This document shows positions 17,062 through 24,565 of a DNA stretch of 42,287 nucleotides, piece after piece. Under the pieces are notes generated by a model, which saw only the letters and a list, made by a program, of their open reading frames with translations, searched no databases and was not told where the DNA came from. This stretch comes from VRUE01 sp044867925. GTDB lineage: Bacteria > Actinomycetota > Thermoleophilia > Solirubrobacterales > 70-9. Location of the stretch: the NCBI GenBank assembly GCA_044867925.1, contig JBIOVV010000095.1, positions 1 to 42,287 on the forward strand, given 5' to 3'. A program made the translations under genes and the position numbers. Every line of letters starts with the position of its first letter. The stretch's first letter is position 1.

Positions 17062-17967
17062 GAGGAAAGATCGACACGGGATGCGGCGATCTGGAGGCTG
17101 GTGAAGCAGCAGCACGGAGTGGTGGCGCGCCGGCAGTTGCTCGAAATCGGGCTCGGTGCGCGGGCGATCGAGCGTCGGGTCGCATCGGGCCGGCTGTACC
17201 CCGTGTGGCGCGGGGTCTACGCGGTAGGACGGCCGCAGCTAGATCAACGAGGACGCTGGATGGCGGCCACGCTCGCCTGCGGCCGGACCGCCGTTCTCAG
17301 CCACGGTAGCGCCGCGGCGCTGTGGGGCTTCGGCAACGAGCGTCACGGCCCGATCGAGGTCTCGGTGCCGAGCGTCTCGCCGCGGCGCCGTCCCGGCATC
17401 CGCGTCCACAGGCGCCCGGCCCTGCGGCCGGATGATCTGACGATCCACGAGGGCGTGCCCGTGACCTCGCCCGTTCGGACGCTGATCGATGAGGCAAGGA
17501 CGCTTACCCCGCGGCGGCTCGAGCGCGCCGTCAATGAGGCCGACAAGCTCGACCGGGTGAAGGTCGACAAGCTGTATGCGGCCCTCGCTCACTATCGGGG
17601 AGTGCCGGGAATACAGGCGTTGCGCGCGCTACTCGATCCCATCACCTTCCGTTTGAGCGATTCCGAGTTGGAGCAGACAATGCGGAAGCGCTCCGATGCC
17701 GCCGGACTACCGGCACCGAAGACCAAAGCCAGGGTGAACGGATTCGAGGTCGACTTCTTCTGGCCCTTCCTCGGGATCGTCGTCGAGGCCGATGGCTTGC
17801 GGTACCACAGGACTCCTCTCCAGCAGCGACGAGGTCTCGAACGCGACCAGGCCCACACGGCATCCGGCCTTCGACCACTGCGCTTCTCTCACTGGCAAAT
17901 CGCCTTCGAAGCCTCCTACGTGCAGCGCATTTTGCGCAAGACCGCCGCCGCCGCGCCCGCCCATTGA
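17038..17967 (+). CDS. AbiEi antitoxin-like / DUF559 (PD-(D/E)XK-like) fusion protein
   Basis: Protein of 309 residues. The N-terminus (about 16-65) is an AbiEi-type winged helix: IWRLVKQQHGVVARRQLL, then GRLYPVWRGVYAVG. A middle domain (about 80-160) contains LSHGSAAALWGF and TSPVRTLID, as in AbiEi antitoxins. The C-terminus (about 205-305) is DUF559, a Vsr-like nuclease fold: Glu211, Asp239 in FEVDFFWP and Glu250/Asp252 in VVEADG fit a PD-(D/E)XK active site. No cognate AbiEii toxin is adjacent. The family is common and multicopy in these bacteria; its role is unproven. The start is uncertain: ATG at 17038 lies inside a repeat, and GTG at 17101 is an alternative. Repeats of one family bracket the gene, hinting at mobility. 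Confidence 0.85.
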   Translation: MRGSIDQSEERSTRDAAIWRLVKQQHGVVARRQLLEIGLGARAIERRVASGRLYPVWRGVYAVGRPQLDQRGRWMAATLACGRTAVLSHGSAAALWGFGNERHGPIEVSVPSVSPRRRPGIRVHRRPALRPDDLTIHEGVPVTSPVRTLIDEARTLTPRRLERAVNEADKLDRVKVDKLYAALAHYRGVPGIQALRALLDPITFRLSDSELEQTMRKRSDAAGLPAPKTKARVNGFEVDFFWPFLGIVVEADGLRYHRTPLQQRRGLERDQAHTASGLRPLRFSHWQIAFEASYVQRILRKTAAAAPAH

Positions 17968-17974
17968 ACGCCGC

Positions 17975-18017
17975 CTGATCGATTGACCACCAGATCCGTG
18001 GGCCAATCGATCAGTCG
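17975..18017. repeat. Palindromic repeat, family 2, copy C (best palindrome)
   Basis: Perfect 11-bp arms CTGATCGATTG (17975-17985) and CAATCGATCAG (18004-18014), with an inner CCAC/GTGG stem (17987-17990 with 17998-18001) and AGATCC in the loop. It begins 7 bases after the DUF559 stop and is in the same orientation as copy B. Confidence 0.85.
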
Positions 18018-18064
18018 CCCGTCTGAGGCGCCCAGACCATCCGTGACGAACTCACATATCCCCG

Positions 18065-18082
18065 ACTGGCTGGACAGCCAGT
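18065..18082. promoter_or_regulatory. Operator-like palindrome upstream of the R2/SCP2 gene
   Basis: ACTGGCTG-GA-CAGCCAGT, 8-bp arms. Just downstream are TTGACG (18083-18088) and a TAACCT -10 hexamer (18090-18095), so a bound repressor would cover the -35 region. The core recurs in front of the MMPL exporter at 23141-23158, next to a tetR gene. A TetR site is the simplest reading. Confidence 0.6.
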
Positions 18083-18133
18083 TTGACGCTAACCTGCGGA
18101 GCAGCCGCCCGCCGGACCCAGCAAAGGAGAGAG

Positions 18134-19417
18134 ATGAGCGTCGCATCGCAGAGCCTGATGGACAACGTCACCTACGAGGATCTCTACAAGCGCTGGGAGC
18201 AGGGCAACTGGAGCGCCTACGACATCGACCTCTCCGGCGACAAAGCCGGCTGGGAGGGCCTCAGCGACATCCAGCGGCGCTCGGCGATGTGGATCTACTC
18301 GATGTTCTTCTACGGCGAGGACCGCGTCGCCGACACCCTCGCCCCCTACATCACCGCCGCCCCGACCGAGGAGCAGTCCTACTTCCTCGCCACCCAGCAG
18401 GTCGACGAGGTCCGCCACTCGGTCTTCTTCCACCGCTTCTTCAAGGAGGTGATCGGCGTCGGCGGCGACTCGATCCAGCAGACGCTCTCCTCCACCCTGC
18501 CGCAGCTCAACTGGGGCTACCGCGGCATCTTCGACCGGCTCGACCTGATGGCCGAGGAACTGCGCAAGGACCGCTCGCTGCCCAAGTACGCACAGGCGAT
18601 CACGCTCTACCACCTGATCGTCGAGGGTTCGCTCGCCCAGCCCGGCCAGCACTTCATCGAGGACTTCTTCTCCTCCGAAGACACGATGCCCGGCTTCAGC
18701 GCCGGCATGGCCAACGTCTCCCGCGACGAGCAGCGCCACATCGGCTTCGGCGTCAAGGTGCTCTCCGAGCTGCTCGCCGACGAGCATCCCGCCCACGAGG
18801 AATGCAAAGCCGCCGTGGTCGAGCTGCTGCGCGAAGTGCTGCCCTACGGGCCGGCGGTCTTCTACCCGCCCAACTTCGATCGCGAGTACACCGAGTGCTA
18901 CGGCTTCTCGCTCGAGGACATCTTCTCCTTTGGCCTCAAACTGATTCGCCAGCGCTGGCGCACGATCGGCTACCCGACCGAGGAGATGCCTCCCGGGGTC
19001 TTCCCCTTCGACCCCGAGGCCTCACCCGAGGAGGTCGCCCAGAACCAGGTGAAGCTGATGGAGGCCGGCATCCTCGGTCCGCCCGACGTCACCCCGGAGG
19101 CCACGCCCGAGATGCAGCGCCTCTACTTCGACGTGGTCAAGCGCGCCGCCGACCATCGGGCCGCCAGCGGCTCGCCGCTGGTCTACCAGTGGCGCTTCAC
19201 CGACGCCGACCCCTGGCATCTGATCATCGACAACGGCTCGACCCGGGCGGAGCCGGGCGAAGCCCCCAACCCGACGCTGACGCTGGAGGCGAAGTGGGCC
19301 GACTTCGTCGGGATGAGCAAGCCGGACGCCAACCCGCTGAAGATGGTGCTGACCCGGCGCATCCGCCCCCGCGGCTCGATCCGCGAGATCGCGCGGATGC
19401 GGAAGGTCTTCGGGTAG
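18134..19417 (+). CDS. R2-like ferritin-fold oxidoreductase fused to an SCP2 sterol-carrier domain
   Basis: Protein of 427 residues with two domains. Residues about 40-290 form a ribonucleotide-reductase-R2-like diiron helical bundle. The ligand set is visible: Glu62 (FYGED), Glu92/His95 (DEVRH), Glu164 (IVEGS) and Glu199/His202 (DEQRH). Residues about 330-425 resemble an SCP2/sterol-carrier lipid-binding domain: LVYQWRFTD, LIIDNG, EAPNPTLTLEAKWADFVGM, then NPLKMVLTRRIRPRG. No RNR large subunit is nearby, so an R2-like ligand-binding oxidase acting on a lipid held by the SCP2 domain is more likely than a reductase subunit. The start is ATG at 18134 with a clear AAAGGAG. An operator-like palindrome shared with the MMPL promoter lies at 18065. 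Confidence 0.85.
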   Translation: MSVASQSLMDNVTYEDLYKRWEQGNWSAYDIDLSGDKAGWEGLSDIQRRSAMWIYSMFFYGEDRVADTLAPYITAAPTEEQSYFLATQQVDEVRHSVFFHRFFKEVIGVGGDSIQQTLSSTLPQLNWGYRGIFDRLDLMAEELRKDRSLPKYAQAITLYHLIVEGSLAQPGQHFIEDFFSSEDTMPGFSAGMANVSRDEQRHIGFGVKVLSELLADEHPAHEECKAAVVELLREVLPYGPAVFYPPNFDREYTECYGFSLEDIFSFGLKLIRQRWRTIGYPTEEMPPGVFPFDPEASPEEVAQNQVKLMEAGILGPPDVTPEATPEMQRLYFDVVKRAADHRAASGSPLVYQWRFTDADPWHLIIDNGSTRAEPGEAPNPTLTLEAKWADFVGMSKPDANPLKMVLTRRIRPRGSIREIARMRKVFG

Positions 19418-19446
19418 CCGGAACGCACCACCCGGCCTCGATTGGC

Positions 19447-20856
19447 TTAGGAGATCGGAGGGTGGGCCTGGGCCCAGGGGCGCTCGGTCTCTAGCTGGGC
19501 CGCTAGGGAGAGCAGGGTGGACTCGTCGCCGGGGCGGCAGATGATCTGGACGGCCAGGGGCAGGCCGTCGTCGGCGAAGCCCATCGGCACCGACATCGCC
19601 GGGTTGCCGAGGTGGTTCCAGGGGACGCAGTAGGGATAGAAGCGGCTCATGCCGAGCACGGTGCTGATGGCGCCCTTGCCCTCCCAACGGCGGATGGGGA
19701 GTGCGGTGCCGCCCATCACCGGCGTGACCAGGACGTCGAAGGAGTCGAAGAGAACGTTGACGCGGGCGGCGTCGGCGGCGCGGCCACTGTTCAGGGCGCG
19801 CTCGTAGAGCGCCGAGGGAAGGGTGCTGCCGAGCCGGCCGAAGCCGCGGGTTCGCCGTTCGAGGCGCTCGGGATGCGGCACTTCCCGCACCGTCTCCGCA
19901 ACACCGCCGAGGAAGCGCGCGGTGATGTTGTTGCCGATCATCCCCCAGTCTGGGTCGCGGGCCGTGACCTCGTGGCCGAGTGAGCCCAGCAGCTGCGCGG
20001 CGTCGGAAACCGCGTCCTTTACGACCCCGTCGACGGTCGGCGGCGCCGCTGCGCGCGGCGCCAGGGTCGAGTAGGCGACGCGAAGCTTTCCGGGCGCCTG
20101 CTTGGCCGCCTCGACAAAGGAGCGATCGGGCAGGGACGGAGCCTCGGGCTCCCGCGAGCCACCGGCGATCACGTCGAGCCAAAGGGCCGTATCGAGGACG
20201 TTGCGGCTGAGGCAGCCGAGGACGGCGAGGCCGCGCCAGCCTTCGAGCTCGGGTGCCAGGGAGACGCGCCCACGCGACGGCTTGAGCCCGAAGAGCCCGC
20301 AGGACGCCGCCGGGATGCGAATCGATCCGGCGCCGTCCCCGGCCGAGGCGATCGGGACGAGGCCGGCTGCGACCGCGGCCGCGGAGCCGCCGCTCGACCC
20401 ACCTGGCGTGCGCTGCGGGTTCCAGGGATTGCGCGTGACGCCGTAGGTGGCCGACTCGGTGAAGCCGCAGATCGCCATCTCGGGCAGCAGGGTCAGGCCG
20501 ACGACGATCGCGCCCGCCTCGCGCAACCGCCGCACCATCTCGGAGTCTTTCCGCGCAGGCTCGGTGAAACCGTCGGTGCCGTGGGTGTTGATCTCACCGG
20601 CCACGTCGACTTCGTCCTTGATCGCGATCGGCACCCCGAGCAGCGGCCGCTCCTCCCCCGCCTTCAGCCGCGCTTCCGCCTGCTCCGCTTCCAGCAGCGC
20701 TTTCTCCCCCAGCACCTTGCGGAACGAGTTCAACCGCGGATCGAACTTGGCGATCCGATCGAGGCAGAGCTGCACCAGCTCCCGCGGCGAGACCTCCCCC
20801 GCCCGAACCATCTCCGCCTGACGAGAAGCTCCAGCAAAGGCGAGATCGTCACTCAT
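19447..20856 (-). CDS. Amidase (amidase-signature family)
   Basis: Cytoplasmic hydrolase of 469 residues that cleaves carboxamides. The amidase-signature Ser-cisSer-Lys triad is present: Lys80 in PIAIKDEVD, cis-Ser154 in GGSSGGSAAA and nucleophile Ser178 in GAGSIRIPAA. The spacing (74 and 24 residues) is exactly that of the family. Flanks differ from GatA (no gatB/C nearby, and the C-terminal region DVLVTPVMGG with WNHLGNPAMSVPMG is general amidase), so it is not the tRNA amidotransferase. The substrate is unknown. The start is ATG at 20856; TACGCT lies 6 bases upstream and directly abuts a palindromic repeat, so promoter and repeat are joined. It converges with the R2/SCP2 gene. Confidence 0.93.
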   Translation of the reverse strand: MSDDLAFAGASRQAEMVRAGEVSPRELVQLCLDRIAKFDPRLNSFRKVLGEKALLEAEQAEARLKAGEERPLLGVPIAIKDEVDVAGEINTHGTDGFTEPARKDSEMVRRLREAGAIVVGLTLLPEMAICGFTESATYGVTRNPWNPQRTPGGSSGGSAAAVAAGLVPIASAGDGAGSIRIPAASCGLFGLKPSRGRVSLAPELEGWRGLAVLGCLSRNVLDTALWLDVIAGGSREPEAPSLPDRSFVEAAKQAPGKLRVAYSTLAPRAAAPPTVDGVVKDAVSDAAQLLGSLGHEVTARDPDWGMIGNNITARFLGGVAETVREVPHPERLERRTRGFGRLGSTLPSALYERALNSGRAADAARVNVLFDSFDVLVTPVMGGTALPIRRWEGKGAISTVLGMSRFYPYCVPWNHLGNPAMSVPMGFADDGLPLAVQIICRPGDESTLLSLAAQLETERPWAQAHPPIS

Positions 20857-20870
20857 CGCGACAGCGTATT

Positions 20871-20938
20871 GGGCTTATCCCGGTAGGGGCGGAACGTCTT
20901 GCCAAAAAGTTAAGTGGTGCCCCTACCGGGATAAGCCC
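20871..20938. repeat. Long palindromic repeat, family 1, copy 2 (internally deleted)
   Basis: Perfect 20-bp arms (20871-20890 and 20919-20938) around 28 bp. On the minus strand the centre reads CCACTTAACTTTTTGG then CAAGACGTTCC, the two conserved blocks of copy 1 with the middle missing. Compared with copy 1 the arms differ at one position by a compensated C-to-T and G-to-A pair. It starts 1 base after the MMPL stop and ends at the amidase promoter. Confidence 0.9.
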
Positions 20939-20939
20939 C

Positions 20940-23141
20940 TCAGGCCTCCGCTGGCTCGGGCTCAGCCACACTGCCGCTCTCGAAGCTGAGGTCGGGCAGC
21001 GCCCGGTCGAGCCAGGACGGCATCCACCAGTTCCAGTCGCCGAACAGCTTCATCGCCGCCGGCACCAGGATCAGGCGGACCAAGGTCGCGTCGAGCGCGA
21101 TCGCGACGGCGCAGCCCAGGCCGAGCTCCTTGATCGAGGGCACGCCGGTGAGCACGAAGACGGCGAAGACCGAGGTCATGATCAGCGCCGCCGAGGAGAT
21201 CGTGCGAGCGCTGGTCGAGAGCCCTTCGGCGACCGCCCGTTCGTTGTCGCCGTGCTCGAGGTAGTGCTCGCGGATCCGCGACATCAGGAAGACCTCGTAG
21301 TCCATCGAGAGGCCGAAGACAATGGCGAAGATCAGCGGCACGTTGATAGTGTCGAGGGCGCCCTGGGCTTCGAAGCCGAGCAGGCTGTCGAACCATCCCC
21401 ACTGGAAGACCGCGACGAGCACGCCGAAGGCCGCGCCGATCGAGAGCAGGTTCATCAGCACCGCCTTCAGCGGCAGCAGCAGCGAGCGCAGCATCACCAT
21501 CAGGACGAGGAAGCTGAGCGCGAGGATGAAGAGGATGATCTTCCACATCGAGCCGCTGACCTGATCCCGGGCGTCCTGGCTGCGGGCGGTTTCGCCGCCG
21601 ACGTCGACCGTCGCGATCTGGCTCAGCGCGGCGCTGGGCACGACCTGGTCGTCGAGGCGGTCGAGCAGCGCGATCGTCGCATCGGACTCGCTGGGGGCGC
21701 TCGGGGTCGCCTGGATCAGGACGCTGTCGGCGGCATAGGCGGGCGGCGCGACGGAGCTGACCCCGGGCGTCTCCTCGAGCGTGCGGGCGAACCGGGCAAC
21801 GGCGATCTTCTCGCCATTGGTGACGCCCTCGCCGCCGAAGGAAGCGACGATCTGCACCGGATCGGTGCCGCCGCCGAGCTGCTTCGAGGCGAGTTCGTTC
21901 CCCACCCGCACGTCGCTGCCGGCGGGGAACTGCTTGATCGCCTGGGTTCCCGTCTCGATCGAGAGCAGCGGAATCGCCAGGAAGAGCAGCACCGAGGAGA
22001 CCCCGACCACCGCGACCCAGGGCCGAGCCATCACGCGGGTGGTCCAGCGCACCCAGAAGGCCTCGCGGTCGGGGCGCTCGCCGGAGCGGCGGAATATCCC
22101 GAGCACCTTAGCGACGATGCCGCCGGGCAGGACGCGGTCGCCGAGCATCGCGATCAGCACCGGCAGCAGCGTGACCGCGGTCAGGATCGAGACGGCGACC
22201 ACGGTCATCGCACCCAGCGCCATCGAGCGCAGCGCCTGGTTGTCGACCATCCAGAGGCCGGCCAGCGAGACGATCACGGCGAGGCCGGAGAAGGCAACAG
22301 CCAGGCCCGAGGTGGAAAGCGCCTCCGCCCGGGCCGAATCCTTGTCGCGCCCGCCGGCGCGCTCCTCGCGATAGCGGGCGAGGATGAAGAGCGAGTAGTC
22401 GATCGCGACGCCGATGCCGATCATCGAGGCCATGTTGGTGACGAAGACCGAGGTCTCGATCTGCTGGGAGAGGAAGTAGATCAGCGCCCCGGTGACGATC
22501 ACGCTGACGAAGCCGAGCACCAGCGGCAGGGCCGCCGCCGCCAGCGAGCCGAAGACGACGAGCAAGATGATCGCGACGATCGGGAAGCCGCCGGCCTCGG
22601 CTTTGGCGAGGTCTTCCTTGGAGAGCTCCTGCATGCCGGCCCAGATCGTCGGCTGCCCGGCGAGGTAGGTGGTGACACCCGCCGTGGCGGCGCCGGGGTC
22701 GAGCGCTTCGCGCAGGTCGGTGGCCGAGTCGATCTGCAGGTCCGAGGACTTTTCGCTGTGCAGCGGCAGCATCGCCGTCCCGGTGCGCTGCAGGGCAAGC
22801 GCGGCGCGGCGGGCGGTGGCGGGCGGCAGGGTCACTTCGTCGAGTCCCGCCACCGCGTGGCGCACCCGGTCGACCGCCGCGGCCCGATCCGCGCGCCCGG
22901 CGTCGGCGTCGGCGCGCAGCAGCACCGCGATCTGCCCGGCCTTGTCGCCGAAGTCGCTCTCCAGCGAGTCGCTGACCGCCTTCGACGGACTGCCCGGCAC
23001 GTCGAATCCGCCCCCGGTGAGGTGATCGGTCTGGTGCGAGGCGATCGGCAGGGCCACCGCGACGACCGCAACCCAGGCTGCCAGGACCCAGCGGCGGCGG
23101 CGCCCCAGGAAACCGGCAAGTCTGACCATGAAGTCACGCAT
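20940..23141 (-). CDS. MMPL/RND-family transporter
   Basis: Inner-membrane proton-driven exporter of 733 residues, with two halves of six helices each and a large extracellular loop after the first and seventh helices. The proton-relay motifs are GVAIDYSLFILARYREE in the first half and GLSMDYEVFLMSRIREHY in the second, both with the MMPL Asp-Tyr pair. Mycobacterial MmpL proteins carry lipids and siderophores to the envelope; actinobacterial paralogs also export drugs. The start may be ATG at 23141 or 23129 (in frame, 4 codons later). An operator-like palindrome overlaps the first. It follows a tetR gene on the same strand by 120 bases, so local repression is likely. It ends at a family-1 palindrome. 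Confidence 0.94.
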   Translation of the reverse strand: MRDFMVRLAGFLGRRRRWVLAAWVAVVAVALPIASHQTDHLTGGGFDVPGSPSKAVSDSLESDFGDKAGQIAVLLRADADAGRADRAAAVDRVRHAVAGLDEVTLPPATARRAALALQRTGTAMLPLHSEKSSDLQIDSATDLREALDPGAATAGVTTYLAGQPTIWAGMQELSKEDLAKAEAGGFPIVAIILLVVFGSLAAAALPLVLGFVSVIVTGALIYFLSQQIETSVFVTNMASMIGIGVAIDYSLFILARYREERAGGRDKDSARAEALSTSGLAVAFSGLAVIVSLAGLWMVDNQALRSMALGAMTVVAVSILTAVTLLPVLIAMLGDRVLPGGIVAKVLGIFRRSGERPDREAFWVRWTTRVMARPWVAVVGVSSVLLFLAIPLLSIETGTQAIKQFPAGSDVRVGNELASKQLGGGTDPVQIVASFGGEGVTNGEKIAVARFARTLEETPGVSSVAPPAYAADSVLIQATPSAPSESDATIALLDRLDDQVVPSAALSQIATVDVGGETARSQDARDQVSGSMWKIILFILALSFLVLMVMLRSLLLPLKAVLMNLLSIGAAFGVLVAVFQWGWFDSLLGFEAQGALDTINVPLIFAIVFGLSMDYEVFLMSRIREHYLEHGDNERAVAEGLSTSARTISSAALIMTSVFAVFVLTGVPSIKELGLGCAVAIALDATLVRLILVPAAMKLFGDWNWWMPSWLDRALPDLSFESGSVAEPEPAEA

Positions 23142-23158
23142 TGGCTGGACAGCCAGCC
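23141..23158. promoter_or_regulatory. Operator-like palindrome in front of the MMPL gene
   Basis: TTGGCTGGACAGCCAGCC, overlapping the first possible MMPL start codon. Fifteen bases (TGGCTGGACAGCCAG) are identical to the site at 18067-18081 before the R2/SCP2 gene. The nearest regulator is the TetR protein encoded at 23262-23870, the likely ligand-responsive repressor. Confidence 0.6.
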
Positions 23159-23261
23159 TTCCGGATGCACAACCGTTCGTCTGTGAGTGCGGTCACTCCA
23201 AACAGTTCCGGTGTGCCTTTGCCGCTCTAACCGAAGGCAAGGAACAGCGGAAGCGCAGCGC

Positions 23262-23870
23262 CTACTCGGAGGTGAGCAGGTAGCGGCCCGAGGCCGCGGC
23301 CACCGCGAGGCCACCGCTGATGTCGCGCTCGGTATCCGAGAGCGCCTGCAGGGCAAAGCCGTCGGCTACCGCGAAGAGGTAGGAGACGATCTCCTCGGCG
23401 TCATGGCGGAGCTTGAGCACGCCCTCCCGCTCCTTGGCGCGCAGAACCTCGGCGACGTGCGAACGGGTGCGCTCGAAGAGCTGCCCGACCTCGTGCTGGA
23501 TCTCCGGGTTGCGGCGGCCGGCGCTGAAGAGCTCGTAGAGAAGCAGGAAGAAGGCGGGCTCGTTCTCGATCAGGTCGGTGAGGCTGGCGAGCAGGACGTC
23601 GATTACGTCGTCGACCGTCTCGGCCTTGGCGAGCGGTTCGTCGAGCCGGGCGACGCGGATCTCGGCGTCGCGGCGGACGACCTCGACCAGCAACCTCTCC
23701 TTGGTCCCGAAGTAGTAGTGAAGGAGGCCGCGACTTACGCCCGCCTCGCGAGCGACGTGCTCGAAGGTCGAGCCCGCCGCCCCGCGCTTGGCGACGCTGA
23801 CCCGCATCGCGTCGACGATGCGCTGGGCCTTCTCACCGCTGAGCTCCCGCTCCTTGGTCGCCGCCTCCAT
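23262..23870 (-). CDS. TetR-family transcriptional regulator
   Basis: DNA-binding repressor of 202 residues. The N-terminal helix-turn-helix (about 17-63) is canonical: RIVDAMRVSVAKRG, then TFEHVAREAGVSRGLLHYYFGTKERLLVEVV. The rest is a helical ligand-binding and dimerisation domain with an aromatic-rich FFLLLYELFSAGRR segment. It lies directly upstream of the MMPL gene on the same strand. It probably binds the palindrome at 23141 and, given the identical core, the one at 18065. Its start ATG at 23870 has TAGACT exactly 7 bases upstream and no Shine-Dalgarno, so it is likely leaderless. GTCTACG occurs twice there (about 23880 and 23900), a possible autoregulatory direct repeat. Confidence 0.93.
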   Translation of the reverse strand: MEAATKERELSGEKAQRIVDAMRVSVAKRGAAGSTFEHVAREAGVSRGLLHYYFGTKERLLVEVVRRDAEIRVARLDEPLAKAETVDDVIDVLLASLTDLIENEPAFFLLLYELFSAGRRNPEIQHEVGQLFERTRSHVAEVLRAKEREGVLKLRHDAEEIVSYLFAVADGFALQALSDTERDISGGLAVAAASGRYLLTSE

Positions 23871-23920
23871 AAAAGTCAGTCTACGTCGCGCAGGCGATGT
23901 CTACGCTGCCGGGGCGGATG

Positions 23921-24081
23921 GATGACCGGCGCCGAGCGGCGTGCCCGAGGGGGCGTGACTGGCCAAGCTGGGCGCCGCACGCTGACGAGCGAATAGCAGA
24001 GCTATTCGCGAGGAGGTGGGTGGCGATCCAGCGCCGCGCCAGGCGCGTCATCCGCGGGCGCGGCGCTCGGGGGCGGTCATC
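23921..24081. repeat. Long imperfect palindrome with nested hairpins
   Basis: Outer arms near 23921-23941 and 24060-24081 begin GATGACCG and end CGGTCATC, pairing with a few mismatches. Inside are two clear hairpins: GCGAATAGC-AGA-GCTATTCGC (23989-24009) and GCGCCGCGCC/GGCGCGGCGC (24031-24040 with 24057-24066). It fills the space between the stop of the small membrane protein gene and the tetR promoter. It may be a terminator, a repeat of another family or a small RNA. No U-tract follows. Confidence 0.6.
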
Positions 24082-24506
24082 TAGCCGCCGTTAATACTCG
24101 TGGTGCTGGTGTACTCGAACTCCTCCTCGGCGCCGAAGAGGGCGTCGAGCACGGTCTTGCGCGCGTCCTCGCTGAGGATCAGGGCGACCGCGGCGCCGAC
24201 CAGGCCGAGCAGGACGATGCGGCCGAGGCGGCTCTTCTTGCGCTTCTTCGGCGCCCGGAATGCCTCGGAGGCGTCGCGCAGGTTCTCCGCCGCAACCTTG
24301 AGGTCCCGCTGCACCTTCTTGTCGCTGGTCACCGCCTTGACAGTGCTGCCGTTACTGGTCGCTCGGCCGTAGGCGCCCTTGGCGGCGTCGAAAGCCTTCT
24401 TCAGGCTGTCGCGCAGCTCTTCGTCGTCGATCAGCCGCTGCACGTAAGGGTTCTCACGCGCAGTCGAATAGATGTCGGCGGCCTGGGTCGCCTTGGTCTT
24501 GCTCAT
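24081..24506 (-). CDS. Small single-pass membrane protein of unknown function
   Basis: Protein of 141 residues; not recognised as a named family. The first 100 residues are soluble, helical and rich in Lys/Asp (ADIYSTARENPYVQRLIDDEELRDSL, shown here only in part). A basic KKRKKSRLGR stretch is followed by one membrane helix (about residues 106-122), and the C-terminus is acidic (FGAEEEFEY). I recall similar proteins next to stress or chaperone genes in this group, but cannot name a function. A good ribosome binding site (GAGGAGAAGG) decides the ATG at 24506 over an upstream in-frame ATG. It lies 59 bases after the GT39 gene on the same strand and may be the last gene of the hsp20-lon-GT39 run. 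Confidence 0.75.
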   Translation of the reverse strand: MSKTKATQAADIYSTARENPYVQRLIDDEELRDSLKKAFDAAKGAYGRATSNGSTVKAVTSDKKVQRDLKVAAENLRDASEAFRAPKKRKKSRLGRIVLLGLVGAAVALILSEDARKTVLDALFGAEEEFEYTSTTSINGG

Positions 24507-24565
24507 GCCTTCTCCTCGCTGGATTCTCCGGGGCACTCAGGATAACTCGCTTCGATCGGGCGGCG

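Noticed and set aside
17038..17967. Reading the AbiEi-DUF559 gene as half of a classical AbiE toxin-antitoxin pair
   Set aside because: No AbiEii nucleotidyltransferase gene lies on either side, and the protein carries a nuclease-like domain instead.
18134..19417. Calling the R2-like gene nrdB/nrdF
   Set aside because: No ribonucleotide reductase large subunit is nearby and the SCP2-like C-terminus is foreign to RNR R2, so the name would mislead.
21252..23186. Long plus-strand open frame opposite the MMPL gene
   Set aside because: Composition-driven open frame rich in Arg, Asp, Glu, His and Gln with no start signal or recognisable fold.
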